Part shown: piece after piece, positions 35,515 to 44,033 of the stretch | How the letters are laid out: every line of letters starts with the position of its first letter | Numbering within the stretch: the stretch's first letter is position 1 | Assembly: GCA_044352985.1 (NCBI GenBank) | Contig: JBILCU010000005.1 | Location: 124,001-188,000 of the forward strand | Direction of reading: 5' to 3' | DNA: 64,000 bases | From: JADJDM01 sp044352985 | GTDB lineage: Bacteria > Bacteroidota > Bacteroidia > B-17B0 > Aurantibacillaceae | Position numbers and translations under genes: made by a program | Notes under the pieces: generated by a model | What the model saw: the letters and a program-made list of their open reading frames with translations, nothing else | The model's database searches: none | Told to the model about the DNA's origin: nothing

Positions 35515-35522
35515 CAAAACTA
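35515..35522 (-). promoter_or_regulatory. -7 box of the SRP RNA gene
   Basis: On the minus strand TAGTTTTG (35522-35515) matches TAnnTTTG and lies five bases before the folded 5' end of the SRP RNA, the same spacing seen at tRNA-Ser in this window. Confidence 0.65.
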
Positions 35523-35549
35523 CTAATAAAATTGAAATTTGGAATTAAT

Positions 35550-35996
35550 TTACTTCTTTTTTTCTTTAACTTTTTCCTGACCGGTAAACTCAAATGCTTT
35601 TTTAACCTTATCCGACTTTAAAACTTTCATAGTTCCTTGAACTTCAAAGTTTTCTAAAAGGCAATGAAATTCAAAAATTTCGTTTTTCTCTAATTGAGTG
35701 GTGGCAAAAATATCAATGTATTCCACCTCAACATCTTCATCCATATAAGTTGAATCTTTTTTCAATTCGTATTTAATTTGATCGCTTGAACCTAATTTCT
35801 CGGCAGCAAAATCACCACAATATACTTTTCCATCTTTAAAAAAGATTTCATCAGGTGTTGGCTTTGGTTTTTTACCATCTGTAAGACTAATGGTGAAATG
35901 TCTTTTATGTAACTTGTCTTTATCTCCTTTAAAAGATGCCAATAATAAAACTGCAAATAAGGAGATTGAAATGGTTTTTAAATTGTTCTTGTTCAT
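35550..35996 (-). CDS. Small exported protein, unknown
   Basis: The 148-residue product has an N-terminal hydrophobic stretch (SISLFAVLLLASFKG) that may be a signal peptide, then a hydrophilic lysine/aspartate/glutamate-rich body with a lysine-rich tail. I recognise no family. A TAGATTTG box (36023-36016, minus strand) lies 20 bp upstream of the ATG and is a candidate -7 element. Positioned between the SRP RNA and pyrC. Confidence 0.5.
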   Translation of the reverse strand: MNKNNLKTISISLFAVLLLASFKGDKDKLHKRHFTISLTDGKKPKPTPDEIFFKDGKVYCGDFAAEKLGSSDQIKYELKKDSTYMDEDVEVEYIDIFATTQLEKNEIFEFHCLLENFEVQGTMKVLKSDKVKKAFEFTGQEKVKEKKK

Positions 35997-36081
35997 GTTT
36001 TTAATTGGTTTAATTCAAATCTACAAAACTCTGTTTAATGGTAAAATTTATTTCCCTAAACTTTTCAAATAATATACCAAA

Positions 36082-37419
36082 TTATCTTTCGAATGTTAAT
36101 CTTTTTCCAATTTTGTCCGATTTAAATTTTCCGTTATCGTACATTAATTCTCCATTAACAAAAGTTTTTTCAATGGTAACAGGGAAAGTATGGTTTTCGA
36201 AAGGTGACCATCCACATTTATATAAAATGTTTGATTTTGTTACTGTGTATTTATTTTTTGGGTTAATTAAAACCAAATCAGCAAAATAGCCCTCTCGTAT
36301 ATAACCTCTGTTTTTAATTTGAAATAAATCAGCCACATTATGACTCATTTTTTGGACAATCATTTCTGCACTAATTTTGCCTTGAAAATGTAAATCCCAC
36401 ATAGCCTGAATAGCATGCTGAACAAGTGGCCCTCCGCTTGGTGCTTTTAAATACGATTGCGATTTTTCTTCAATAGTATGCGGGGCATGATCTGTTGCTA
36501 TTACATCTATTCTTCCATCAATAACAGCTTGTAAAATAGTATCTCTATCGTACAGTGTTTTAACTGCAGGATTCCACTTTATAAAATTGCCTTTTGTTTT
36601 ATAATCTTCATCACTAAACCATAAATGATGAATACATGCTTCGGCGGTTATTTTCTTTTCTTTTAATGGAATTTTATTGGTAAATAAAGCTAATTCTTTC
36701 GCAGAAGAAATATGTAAAATATGAAGTCGTGTTCCATATTTTTTAGCTAAATCAACGGCTAATTTAGATGATTGATAACACACTTCTTCATTTCTGATAA
36801 TTGGATGAAAACTAGCGTCAATTTCTTCTCCATATTGTTCAATTATTTCTTGCTGTCTTTTTTTAACCAATGGATCAAACTCACAATGCGTTGCAATTAG
36901 CGCATCAACATTTCCGAAAATGGTTTCAAGTGTTTTTTGGTTATCCACAAGCATATCACCGGTTGAGGATCCCATAAAAATTTTTAAACCACATACATTT
37001 TTAAAATCAACTTTTTTTATTTCCTCTAAATTTTGATTAGTGGTTCCCATAAAAAAAGAATAATTAGCCAACGAGCATTGTGCCGCGCGTTCATACTTTT
37101 TATTCAACTCCTCAATAGTTACAGCTTGCGGATTGGTATTGGGCATTTCCATGTAGGATGTGATACCGCCTGCTACTGCTGCCTTTGCTTCTGTATAAAT
37201 TTCGCCTTTGTGAGTTAAACCAGGCTCTCTAAAATGCACTTGGTCGTCAATAGCTCCAGGCACTAAATACAAACCTTCTGCATTAATTTCAATGGCATTG
37301 CAGTCGTTGTCAATGGTTGATTCTATTTTTGAAATAATATCATTTTCTATTAATAAGTCAGCTACAAATTTTTCGTTTTCGTTTATTATAGTGGCTTTTT
37401 TAATTAAGATTTTACTCAT
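36082..37419 (-). CDS. pyrC: Dihydroorotase (amidohydrolase superfamily)
   Basis: Predicted to cyclise carbamoyl-aspartate to dihydroorotate in pyrimidine synthesis. The 445-residue class I-length protein carries GAIDDQVHFREPGLTHKGE near residue 55, MEMPNTNPQAVT, ALIATHCEFDPL, LHILHISSAKELALF, and VIATDHAPHTIEEK, the last with the general-base aspartate. The first histidine of the usual HxH metal pair is replaced by glutamine (DDQVHF in place of D.HVHF), a variation I recall in other Bacteroidota dihydroorotases. A hydantoinase/allantoinase role is less likely but not excluded. Confidence 0.88.
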   Translation of the reverse strand: MSKILIKKATIINENEKFVADLLIENDIISKIESTIDNDCNAIEINAEGLYLVPGAIDDQVHFREPGLTHKGEIYTEAKAAVAGGITSYMEMPNTNPQAVTIEELNKKYERAAQCSLANYSFFMGTTNQNLEEIKKVDFKNVCGLKIFMGSSTGDMLVDNQKTLETIFGNVDALIATHCEFDPLVKKRQQEIIEQYGEEIDASFHPIIRNEEVCYQSSKLAVDLAKKYGTRLHILHISSAKELALFTNKIPLKEKKITAEACIHHLWFSDEDYKTKGNFIKWNPAVKTLYDRDTILQAVIDGRIDVIATDHAPHTIEEKSQSYLKAPSGGPLVQHAIQAMWDLHFQGKISAEMIVQKMSHNVADLFQIKNRGYIREGYFADLVLINPKNKYTVTKSNILYKCGWSPFENHTFPVTIEKTFVNGELMYDNGKFKSDKIGKRLTFER

Positions 37420-37526
37420 AGCAAATATGTTGTTTTTTATAAATGTAAAAATGCAAATACTTTTTAATCTTATAACTAAAGTTAAATTTTAAATTTGTTT
37501 TTTAGCATTTTTTAAAAATAATCAAG

Positions 37527-38321
37527 ATGATTGAAACAATAGATCAACTAGGCAACAAGTTGAAATTTAAAATCATGCCTCATCGAATAATTTCTGTTGT
37601 TCCTTCTCAAACAGAATTACTCTATGATTTTGGTCTTGAAAATAATCTAATTGGAATCACAAAGTTTTGCATTCATCCCGAAGAAATTTACAAATCAAAA
37701 TTTAAAGTTGGAGGAACCAAACAATTAAACCTAGAAAAAATAAAAGCCTTACAGCCTGATTTAATAATTGCAAATAAAGAGGAAAATGATCGAGAACAGA
37801 TTGAAGAATTACAAAAACATTTTCCGGTTTGGATCAGTGATATTTTTACGTTAGAAGATGCTTTAAATATGATAAATGAATTGGGAAAACTTTTCAAGAA
37901 AGAAACTATTGCTCATAAAATGATTAATGAGATTAATTATAGCTTTTCTAATTTGATAAAATTTACTCACTCTAAAAAAATTTGTTATTTAATTTGGAAT
38001 AATCCAATAATGGCGGCAGGTAAAAAAACATTTATTAACGACATGCTTATACGTTGCGGTTTTGAAAATGCAATACAATCTGAAGATTCTCGTTATCCTG
38101 CATTATCAATAAACGACTTACAAACTTATAATCCTGAAGTTGTATTCTTGTCTTCAGAGCCTTATCCATTTAAAAAACATCACTTAGAATATTTTAAAAA
38201 ACATTTACCTAATGCTAACCTAATTTTAGTGGATGGCGAGATGTTTTCTTGGTATGGGAGTAGATTATTAAAAGCATGTAATTACTTTAAAATCATTCAA
38301 GAAAATTTAGCAAAAAGTTAA
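37527..38321 (+). CDS. BtuF-like helical backbone metal receptor, no signal peptide
   Basis: The 264 residues match the TroA/BtuF (periplasmic-binding type III) fold: RIISVVPSQTELLYDFGLE, LIGITKFCIHPEEI, VGGTKQLNLEKIKALQPDLIIANKEENDREQIEEL, a long linker helix, and PALSINDLQTYNPEVVFLSSEP. No signal sequence is visible, unlike a normal ABC transporter receptor, so it probably works in the cytoplasm. Ligand could be a corrinoid or haem-like cofactor. A TAAATTTG box lies at 37490-37497. It ends 4 bp before the convergent XRE gene. Confidence 0.8.
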   Translation: MIETIDQLGNKLKFKIMPHRIISVVPSQTELLYDFGLENNLIGITKFCIHPEEIYKSKFKVGGTKQLNLEKIKALQPDLIIANKEENDREQIEELQKHFPVWISDIFTLEDALNMINELGKLFKKETIAHKMINEINYSFSNLIKFTHSKKICYLIWNNPIMAAGKKTFINDMLIRCGFENAIQSEDSRYPALSINDLQTYNPEVVFLSSEPYPFKKHHLEYFKKHLPNANLILVDGEMFSWYGSRLLKACNYFKIIQENLAKS

Positions 38322-38325
38322 TCAA

Positions 38326-38700
38326 TTATTTTTTCTTGATTTTTGCTTTAGATGTAGGGTTTTTTTTGTTTGAGGGTTGAACCTGAACTCTGATACTTTC
38401 TATTGCTTTACTAAGTGAGTTCAATGACTCAGTTAATTTTTCAATATCAGCTTTGGTAGCAAAGCCAAATTTATTTTTTGTATCTCTTACTGAATTACTA
38501 TTGTTGAAATCAAATAAATCGATTACATCAACTTTTAAGGCTTTTGCAACTGCAAATAAGTGTTGGGTATTTATATCAATCTCTCCGCGCTCTATCTTGC
38601 CAAAATTACCATGACTCATGCCTATTTCGTCAGCAATATTTTCCTGACTCAACCCTGCCAATAGTCTTAATTGACGTATTTTTTCACCAACTGTATTCAT
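38326..38700 (-). CDS. XRE-family transcriptional regulator
   Basis: DNA-binding protein of 124 residues from the ATG at 38700; an in-frame TTG upstream is unlikely. Helix-turn-helix at residues about 5-62: EKIRQLRLLAGLSQENIADEIGMSHGNFGKIERGEIDI, with the QxxxAxxxG...S...ERG pattern of Cro/CI-type domains. The rest is a coiled-coil-like helix (DIEKLTESLNSLSKAIESI) and a lysine-rich tail, suggesting dimerisation. Target genes unknown. It stands alone upstream of the menaquinone gene. Confidence 0.88.
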   Translation of the reverse strand: MNTVGEKIRQLRLLAGLSQENIADEIGMSHGNFGKIERGEIDINTQHLFAVAKALKVDVIDLFDFNNSNSVRDTKNKFGFATKADIEKLTESLNSLSKAIESIRVQVQPSNKKNPTSKAKIKKK

Positions 38701-38885
38701 TAAACCAAATTTACTCTGAAATGGAAGGAAATGCAACTACTTAAGTAATTTGTTTTGTCAATAATATGTTAATTTTTGTATTTGAGTGACTATGTGTTAA
38801 ACAAGGTTAATTGTTTGAAATAGTTAACTTAAAAAAGATAAACATAAAAAAATCAGTATCAATACAATTTAACGTTATAAGCAGA

Positions 38886-39608
38886 TTATTTTTCAGAAGT
38901 ATAAATACATGCAACTCCAAAGGTGAGCGAAATATAAGTTGATTTTGTAAAGCCAACTTTATCTAAAATTGCAGTAAAATTTTCGAAATCTGGGAATGCA
39001 TTTACTGAAGCCGGTAAATAGCTATATGCCGCTTGGTCTTTTGAGAAAACCCTTCCAATTATTGGTAAAATAAAACGGAAATAAAAATTATAGATGTATT
39101 TAAAAAACCCTCTTGGTTTTGAAAATTCGATTATCACTACTTTCCCGCCCGGCTTTAAAACCCTCAACATATTGGACAAGCCTTTTTCCAGGTTTTCGAA
39201 ATTACGAACGCCAAAAGAAACGGTAATCACATCAAAAAAATTATCGCTAAAATTAAGATGTTCTGCATCTCCAAATTCTAAAGTTATTTTTTCTGATAAA
39301 TTTTGTTTGTTGATTTTTTCTCTGCCATATTTTAGCATTCCTTCAGAAATATCAACTCCAACAATTTTTTCGGGTTGAGCAGCCAATGATGCTATTGCAA
39401 AGTCACCTGTTCCTGTTGCAATATCTAAAATGTTTTTAGGCTTTAATTTTATAAATTGCTTAACAGCTGTTTTTCTCCATCTATGATGAACCCCTGCAGA
39501 TAAAACCTGGTTGAGTGTATCGTATCTGAAAGCAATGTTGTCAAACATTTTTGCAACTTGCTTTTTTTTGCTTTCAGTGGTAGAAGAATAAGGGGTAACT
39601 GTTTCCAT
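38886..39608 (-). CDS. ubiE/menG: Demethylmenaquinone methyltransferase
   Basis: Final C-methylation step of menaquinone synthesis, using S-adenosylmethionine. ATG at 39608 gives 240 residues; an upstream TTG in frame is less likely. Signatures are VAKMFDNIAFRYDTLNQVLSAG, LDIATGTGDFAIAS (motif I), ITVSFGVRNFENLEKGLSNM, and RVLKPGGKVVIIEFSKP, all typical of the UbiE/MenG family. Bacteroidota use menaquinone, so the MenG role is the likely one. It lies 76 bp before the end of a glycosyltransferase gene on the same strand. Confidence 0.93.
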   Translation of the reverse strand: METVTPYSSTTESKKKQVAKMFDNIAFRYDTLNQVLSAGVHHRWRKTAVKQFIKLKPKNILDIATGTGDFAIASLAAQPEKIVGVDISEGMLKYGREKINKQNLSEKITLEFGDAEHLNFSDNFFDVITVSFGVRNFENLEKGLSNMLRVLKPGGKVVIIEFSKPRGFFKYIYNFYFRFILPIIGRVFSKDQAAYSYLPASVNAFPDFENFTAILDKVGFTKSTYISLTFGVACIYTSEK

Positions 39609-39723
39609 TGTGAGTTCGAATTTCGTTAAGTTTTTTTGATTGACCAACTACAAATTATTTTGTTAAAGTAATTGTTTATGACTACTAAAAATCTTGATTT
39701 ATAGCATAGATTTATGTCCAAAA

Positions 39724-40755
39724 TCATTTATTAAAATTAAGGTCTGCAAATGTTTTTTTTCCTTTAACGTAAAATTGAAATACGACATTTGAGTTTAGTA
39801 CAAGCTTATTGCTTGAATTAAAATCTGGATGGGAAAAAATTATTTTGCGTTTAGCTAATGTTTTTGATATCAATCCGTAAAAAGCAAAATGTGCTTTAAT
39901 GATGGCAAAGCAATCTGCGAATTTCCCTTTACTTATGAACACCAATCCTGCTATTCCATCTAATAGTAATCGATAAGTAATTTTTAATAAAATAAATGAT
40001 GAAGCGTCATTTTTCAAAAGCATCACTAAATTATTCCTAAAATTTAAAAACGTTTTTTTTGGATTTGATTTATTGAGTGTGCCGCCGCCAACATGATATA
40101 CTGTAGATTGAGGAATCACAAAAATTTGTTTACCCAAATTTCTCATTCTCCAACAAAGGTCTATTTCTTCCATATGCGCAAAAAAATCTTCATCAAAACC
40201 ATTTAATTGGTTAAAAACATTTGCGCGTACAAACATACACGCGCCAGTTGCCCAAACTATTTCGGCAATATCATTGTATTGACCTTCATCTGTTTCACAA
40301 ACATCAAACATTCTTCCCCTGCAAAAAGGATAGCCATATTTATCCATAAAACCGCCGCATGCGCCCGCATATTCAAATTTTGACCTATCGATATAGGATA
40401 AAATTTTAGGCTGACAAGCGGCGACAGTTGGGAGCTCATCCATAAACTCAATAATTGGATTTATCCAGTTTTCGCTTACTTCTACATCTGAATTCAGAAG
40501 GATATAATATTCAGCCGGAATTTTTTTAAGTGCATCATTGTATCCTTTAGCGAAACCACCATTATCTGAATTTAAAACAATGTTTACATCTGGATAATTG
40601 GATTTTAGATAGGCTATAGAATCATCACTAGAACAATTATCTGCAACAAAAACAGAGTTGAATGGCGAAAATTTTAGAACAGATGGTAAAAATTTCTCAA
40701 GAAAGTGTTTTCCATTCCAGTTAAGAATAACAACTGCTACTTTTAAATTGCTCAT
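39724..40755 (-). CDS. Family 2 glycosyltransferase (rhamnosyltransferase-like)
   Basis: GT-A-fold enzyme of 343 residues with VVILNWNGKHFLEKFLPSV, VADNCSSDDS, NSDNGGFAKGYNDAL (the GFAxGxN signature of the WbbL/RfbF subgroup), the metal motif ILLNSDVEV, and ATGACMFVRANVF with HMEEIDLCWRMRNLG carrying the ExDxxxR catalytic region. C-terminal HVGGGTL and hydrophobic tail suggest membrane association. Probably adds a deoxy-sugar to an envelope glycan. It starts 8 bp after the GWxTD gene, so it may be in one operon with it. Confidence 0.88.
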   Translation of the reverse strand: MSNLKVAVVILNWNGKHFLEKFLPSVLKFSPFNSVFVADNCSSDDSIAYLKSNYPDVNIVLNSDNGGFAKGYNDALKKIPAEYYILLNSDVEVSENWINPIIEFMDELPTVAACQPKILSYIDRSKFEYAGACGGFMDKYGYPFCRGRMFDVCETDEGQYNDIAEIVWATGACMFVRANVFNQLNGFDEDFFAHMEEIDLCWRMRNLGKQIFVIPQSTVYHVGGGTLNKSNPKKTFLNFRNNLVMLLKNDASSFILLKITYRLLLDGIAGLVFISKGKFADCFAIIKAHFAFYGLISKTLAKRKIIFSHPDFNSSNKLVLNSNVVFQFYVKGKKTFADLNFNK

Positions 40756-40763
40756 TTTATAAA

Positions 40764-42263
40764 TTAACGCGGATTGGAAAACAAATCATCAATACCAGTT
40801 CCATATGTATTCATGTTTGGGTTTTCTACATCCAAATTCACATTGTTTTGTGTACGAGATTTTAAACGCATTTGCCAACGACTATCGCGTAATTCACCAC
40901 GAACATCACTATGTAATAACCTGTAACAACTTCCATCCAAATCTTTGTTCCAGAACACAAATCGTTTGTTGGTTTGAAACTGACCCGTTTGTGGATCTTT
41001 AATGCGGTAATATTGCCAGATTTCGTATGGATAAGTATCTGGTTCGTTTGGTACTTGTTGCTGAGCATCCGGTGGTCCATATTGTAAATATACTCTACCT
41101 CTATCGGTAAAATAACCTTTCATTTTTCCACAAGCCAATATTTTATTTACATAAAGCACCTGCTCAAAATACTTATGCCATTCGGCTTCGGGATTTTTAT
41201 CATTTCTGTTTTTCCAAAATGCATAAATGTATTGCTGCATAATTTTCACATCAGCATTTTTAATTTGCGTTTCCTGCCAGTTACGCTCTACTTCGCTTGA
41301 AATAGGCCACAAACAAGCAATAAACTCTTTTAGTGAATCTTTATTTGTGTATTTGTTAGTGAAAATTGTTTCTGCGTTTATAGCTCCTAAATTTTCAAGA
41401 TCAATTTTAGCTTGTTTATTTCTTCTTTGAATATAAATTTTCTTTTGTGCCAATACCATTCCTTTTTCATCTCTGATTTCAGAAACTAAATTATAGTTAC
41501 CTGAAACAAGTTGTGCAATATCCATTTGAGAAAACAACACATTTACTTTTTGTGTTTTTTGTTTTGAAACTCCAAAATAACCATCAATTTTCTCAAGTGT
41601 TTCAGCAGCTTCCAGATAATAAACAAAAGCTACTTTTTGATCATTACCTAAAACAGAGTCGGTTCCATAAGCTTCATTATAAAAAATAAGTTTATTACTG
41701 TTTTCGGGATAATAGTTAATGGAGAAAGGAATCAAATCAAAACCACTTTTTGAAAGCGAATTGTTTTTTTCAGTTTTTTGATAACTATCAACTAATTCAA
41801 TATCTGATAAATTGACTTGTTGAGTTGCGTAAGCAATAGTAATCTCTTCATTAAAATCGAATACTTTTTTATCAGGTGAATTGTTGTCGCTCAAGCTCAC
41901 TTCTACCTTGTATTTTCCAGGCTTAAGAAAATAACGCTGTACATCAATTAAATTTTTTGATATGCTTGTATCGTTTAATGATTGTGAAATTACATTGTAT
42001 TTATTACCTGCTTTAACAGCGTTGTTTTGGTCGGAAAAAGTGATAAAAACATTTACTGAAGCTTCTTGTTTTGAATTAACTTTTTTATGATTTAAGGTTT
42101 TACTGATGATAGTTAAATTAGTTTCGACGTAACTTCCTCTTTCGGGACTGTAAAAAACAGAGTATGCGAAAAACGCATTCAGGTTTTTATTAGCAAAAAC
42201 AAGTGAACCGGTTAATAATAAGTAAGTTAAAATTATGTTGGAAATGATATAGTTAAATTTCAC
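40764..42263 (-). CDS. GWxTD domain-containing protein
   Basis: Exported protein of 499 residues; N-terminal hydrophobic segment (IISNIILTYLLLTGSLVFA) is a signal peptide. The body has a long beta-rich region, then the GWxTD-type C-terminal domain, with MKGYFTDRGRVYLQYGPPDA and YPYEIWQYYRIKDPQTG and FVFWNKDLDGSCYRLLHSD as the hallmark segments. Family occurs in gliding and other Bacteroidota as probable periplasmic or outer-membrane factors of unknown function. Start is GTG. Divergent from tRNA-Ser; its promoter must lie in the 85 bp between. Confidence 0.85.
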   Translation of the reverse strand: MKFNYIISNIILTYLLLTGSLVFANKNLNAFFAYSVFYSPERGSYVETNLTIISKTLNHKKVNSKQEASVNVFITFSDQNNAVKAGNKYNVISQSLNDTSISKNLIDVQRYFLKPGKYKVEVSLSDNNSPDKKVFDFNEEITIAYATQQVNLSDIELVDSYQKTEKNNSLSKSGFDLIPFSINYYPENSNKLIFYNEAYGTDSVLGNDQKVAFVYYLEAAETLEKIDGYFGVSKQKTQKVNVLFSQMDIAQLVSGNYNLVSEIRDEKGMVLAQKKIYIQRRNKQAKIDLENLGAINAETIFTNKYTNKDSLKEFIACLWPISSEVERNWQETQIKNADVKIMQQYIYAFWKNRNDKNPEAEWHKYFEQVLYVNKILACGKMKGYFTDRGRVYLQYGPPDAQQQVPNEPDTYPYEIWQYYRIKDPQTGQFQTNKRFVFWNKDLDGSCYRLLHSDVRGELRDSRWQMRLKSRTQNNVNLDVENPNMNTYGTGIDDLFSNPR

Positions 42264-42314
42264 GCTATTTAATTGATGTATTACAAAAATAGCAGAATAA
42301 ATTTTCGAAAAAAA

Positions 42315-42344
42315 TTTGTAGATGAAAATAAAATAGTACTTTTG
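42315..42344 (+). promoter_or_regulatory. Bacteroidota-type promoter of tRNA-Ser
   Basis: TTTG (42315-42318) is separated by 18 bp from TACTTTTG (42337-42344), a close match to the TTTG-N17-23-TAnnTTTG consensus. The mature tRNA begins five bases after the -7 box. Confidence 0.7.
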
Positions 42345-42348
42345 CAGC

Positions 42349-42433
42349 GGAGAAATGGCAGAGCGGTCTAATGCGGCAGTCTTGAAAACTGTTGACTGTT
42401 ACAGGTCCGGGGGTTCGAATCCCTCTTTCTCCG
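42349..42433 (+). tRNA. tRNA-Ser (anticodon UGA)
   Basis: An 85-nt class II tRNA reading UCA codons. Acceptor arms GGAGAAA (42349-42355) and TTTCTCC (42426-42432) pair fully and are followed by discriminator G. The anticodon loop CTTGAAA holds TGA. The long variable arm expected for serine is present (GTTGACTGTTAC region), and the T arm has GGTTCGAATCC with its GGG/CCC stem. CCA is not encoded. The 3' half is the left boundary of an integrated element. Confidence 0.97.
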
Positions 42434-42434
42434 C
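42399..42434. other. Probable left attachment site (attL) within tRNA-Ser
   Basis: The 3' part of the tRNA gene is shared between the tRNA and the end of the recombinase reading frame, whose stop codon lies at 42399-42401 inside the tRNA. A second copy of this tRNA 3' segment would mark attR; none was seen up to position 64000. The exact crossover point cannot be read from one junction. Confidence 0.5.
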
Positions 42435-44015
42435 AGAAAGGGACTTATCACCTAAAAAAGGGGTAAGTCCCTTTGTTATTTTAGCTAAACCGCCCTTGAA
42501 TCGAGAGATTTCAGTTATTACTGAATTTATTTCAGGAGTTCGAAATACCCCTTTTTTCTTGTCATATACTAAACCGGACGGGAACAATAACCTTTGTAGT
42601 TTCTCCTTTAAGCCAATACTGCCTTCATGCCACAGTTTACTTAGGTTTCTGCATAAAACAACTACTTCATTTAGCATTTCCTGAAGGTTCGAAATTGAAA
42701 CCGTGCAACTATCCAATTCCTTTTGAATTAGAGTGAACTCATCTCGGTATTTTACTAAAAATCTATCATAAGTATCTTTGCTCATTTCTTCCTTAATGAA
42801 GTACTTTTCCTCCAACTTTTCGATGTTCTTTTTAAGCTCAGTCATTCTAATTTTTAGCTCCCTTTCTTTTTCCGAATTTTCTTTATTTAATTCGTAAAAA
42901 GTGTATTCCAGTTCCATTTTTATGGCTTCCGTTAAATCATCCTTAATTTGGTAATTATTAAGGTTATTACAGAATAATTCGTGCATAGATTTAGCGCTTT
43001 TATTGCACTTACAGCCATTTGTTCTGCACTTATAGTAATACAAATTCTTCTTCTTGACAATATATCCTGTAAAAGGCTGATTGCAATCCGAGCACTTTAC
43101 AAAAACCTTTAATGGAATATTAATATCTTCCAATTTATGAGGTACACCATAACGTGTAGAATTTAAGGTAAGCAAATCGTTTACTTTCATGAAAACCTCA
43201 ATTGATATCATCTTTTCATGCGTGCCTTCAACTACTTTTCCATCCAACATTCCGTGTGAAATTAAACCACAATAAAAAGGGTTAGTGAAAATCTTATGTA
43301 TTTGTTGCTTATACATTTTTACACCAAGTGATTTAAGCTTATTAATAATTTCTTCATTCTTTAATCCTTGTAACTTCCAGTCCCAAGCCTTCTTTATTTT
43401 ACGGCCATCATCATTCAGAATAATTTTTCGCTCACCATTATTTTTTACAATATCGTATCCTTGAGGTGGTTTTACAACCCAAATACCTTTTTCAAATTTT
43501 GCTTTCATTCCGGCCATGGCTACTTGTTTACGCTGTTCGTTGTCCCAACGACCAAATATCAATTGAATATCTTGAAACAACACACCATTTGGATTTGTAG
43601 TATCTATTAATTCCGTAACTGATGTTACATGTATTCCGTGTTTTTCACGAAGTTCATCTACTATTGCTATAGCTTTTCCTCCAGTTCGGCTAAATCGGGC
43701 CAATTTGAAAACTAAGATAGTTCCTATTCTTCCTTTACTGGATTTAATAAAATCCAACATACGCTGAAATTCCTTTCTGCCATCTGTTTTAGCACTCTCA
43801 AAAGTTCCACCAAAAGAATTTACAATAATTAGATTATTTTTTTGTGCAAATTCTTTGATGGTATTGGTTTGAGTTTCAATTGACATATTTTTATCGAACT
43901 GTTCCTTACTCGAAACACGTGTATACATTACAGCAAGATTGCTTTCTACTTTTTTAATCATATTGGGGCTGTACTTCCCAAATCTCGATGCGATTAATTT
44001 TTCTTCTGGTGTCAT
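42399..44015 (-). CDS. Large serine recombinase (integrase)
   Basis: Site-specific recombinase of 538 residues likely responsible for element integration and excision. N-terminal resolvase domain (about 27-175): VMYTRVSSKEQ with catalytic serine about residue 35, then ILVFKLARFSRTGGKAI with conserved arginines. The recombinase domain follows, then a zinc-ribbon (CSDCNQPF ... YYKCRTNGCKC) and a coiled-coil. The final residues SAEKEGFEPPDL are translated from the antisense strand of tRNA-Ser. It follows the small basic protein gene by 18 bp in the same operon. Confidence 0.92.
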   Translation of the reverse strand: MTPEEKLIASRFGKYSPNMIKKVESNLAVMYTRVSSKEQFDKNMSIETQTNTIKEFAQKNNLIIVNSFGGTFESAKTDGRKEFQRMLDFIKSSKGRIGTILVFKLARFSRTGGKAIAIVDELREKHGIHVTSVTELIDTTNPNGVLFQDIQLIFGRWDNEQRKQVAMAGMKAKFEKGIWVVKPPQGYDIVKNNGERKIILNDDGRKIKKAWDWKLQGLKNEEIINKLKSLGVKMYKQQIHKIFTNPFYCGLISHGMLDGKVVEGTHEKMISIEVFMKVNDLLTLNSTRYGVPHKLEDINIPLKVFVKCSDCNQPFTGYIVKKKNLYYYKCRTNGCKCNKSAKSMHELFCNNLNNYQIKDDLTEAIKMELEYTFYELNKENSEKERELKIRMTELKKNIEKLEEKYFIKEEMSKDTYDRFLVKYRDEFTLIQKELDSCTVSISNLQEMLNEVVVLCRNLSKLWHEGSIGLKEKLQRLLFPSGLVYDKKKGVFRTPEINSVITEISRFKGGLAKITKGLTPFLGDKSLSAEKEGFEPPDL

Positions 44016-44033
44016 CTTTACTTTTTTTTGTTT

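Noticed and set aside
36082..37419. Dihydroorotase as an inactive homologue because of the missing histidine
   Set aside because: All other catalytic segments are intact, and the same substitution is recalled in other Bacteroidota enzymes.
42355..42684. A 109-codon rightward ORF running from inside tRNA-Ser into the recombinase region
   Set aside because: It begins inside the tRNA and lies antisense to the clearly coding recombinase, so it is a shadow.
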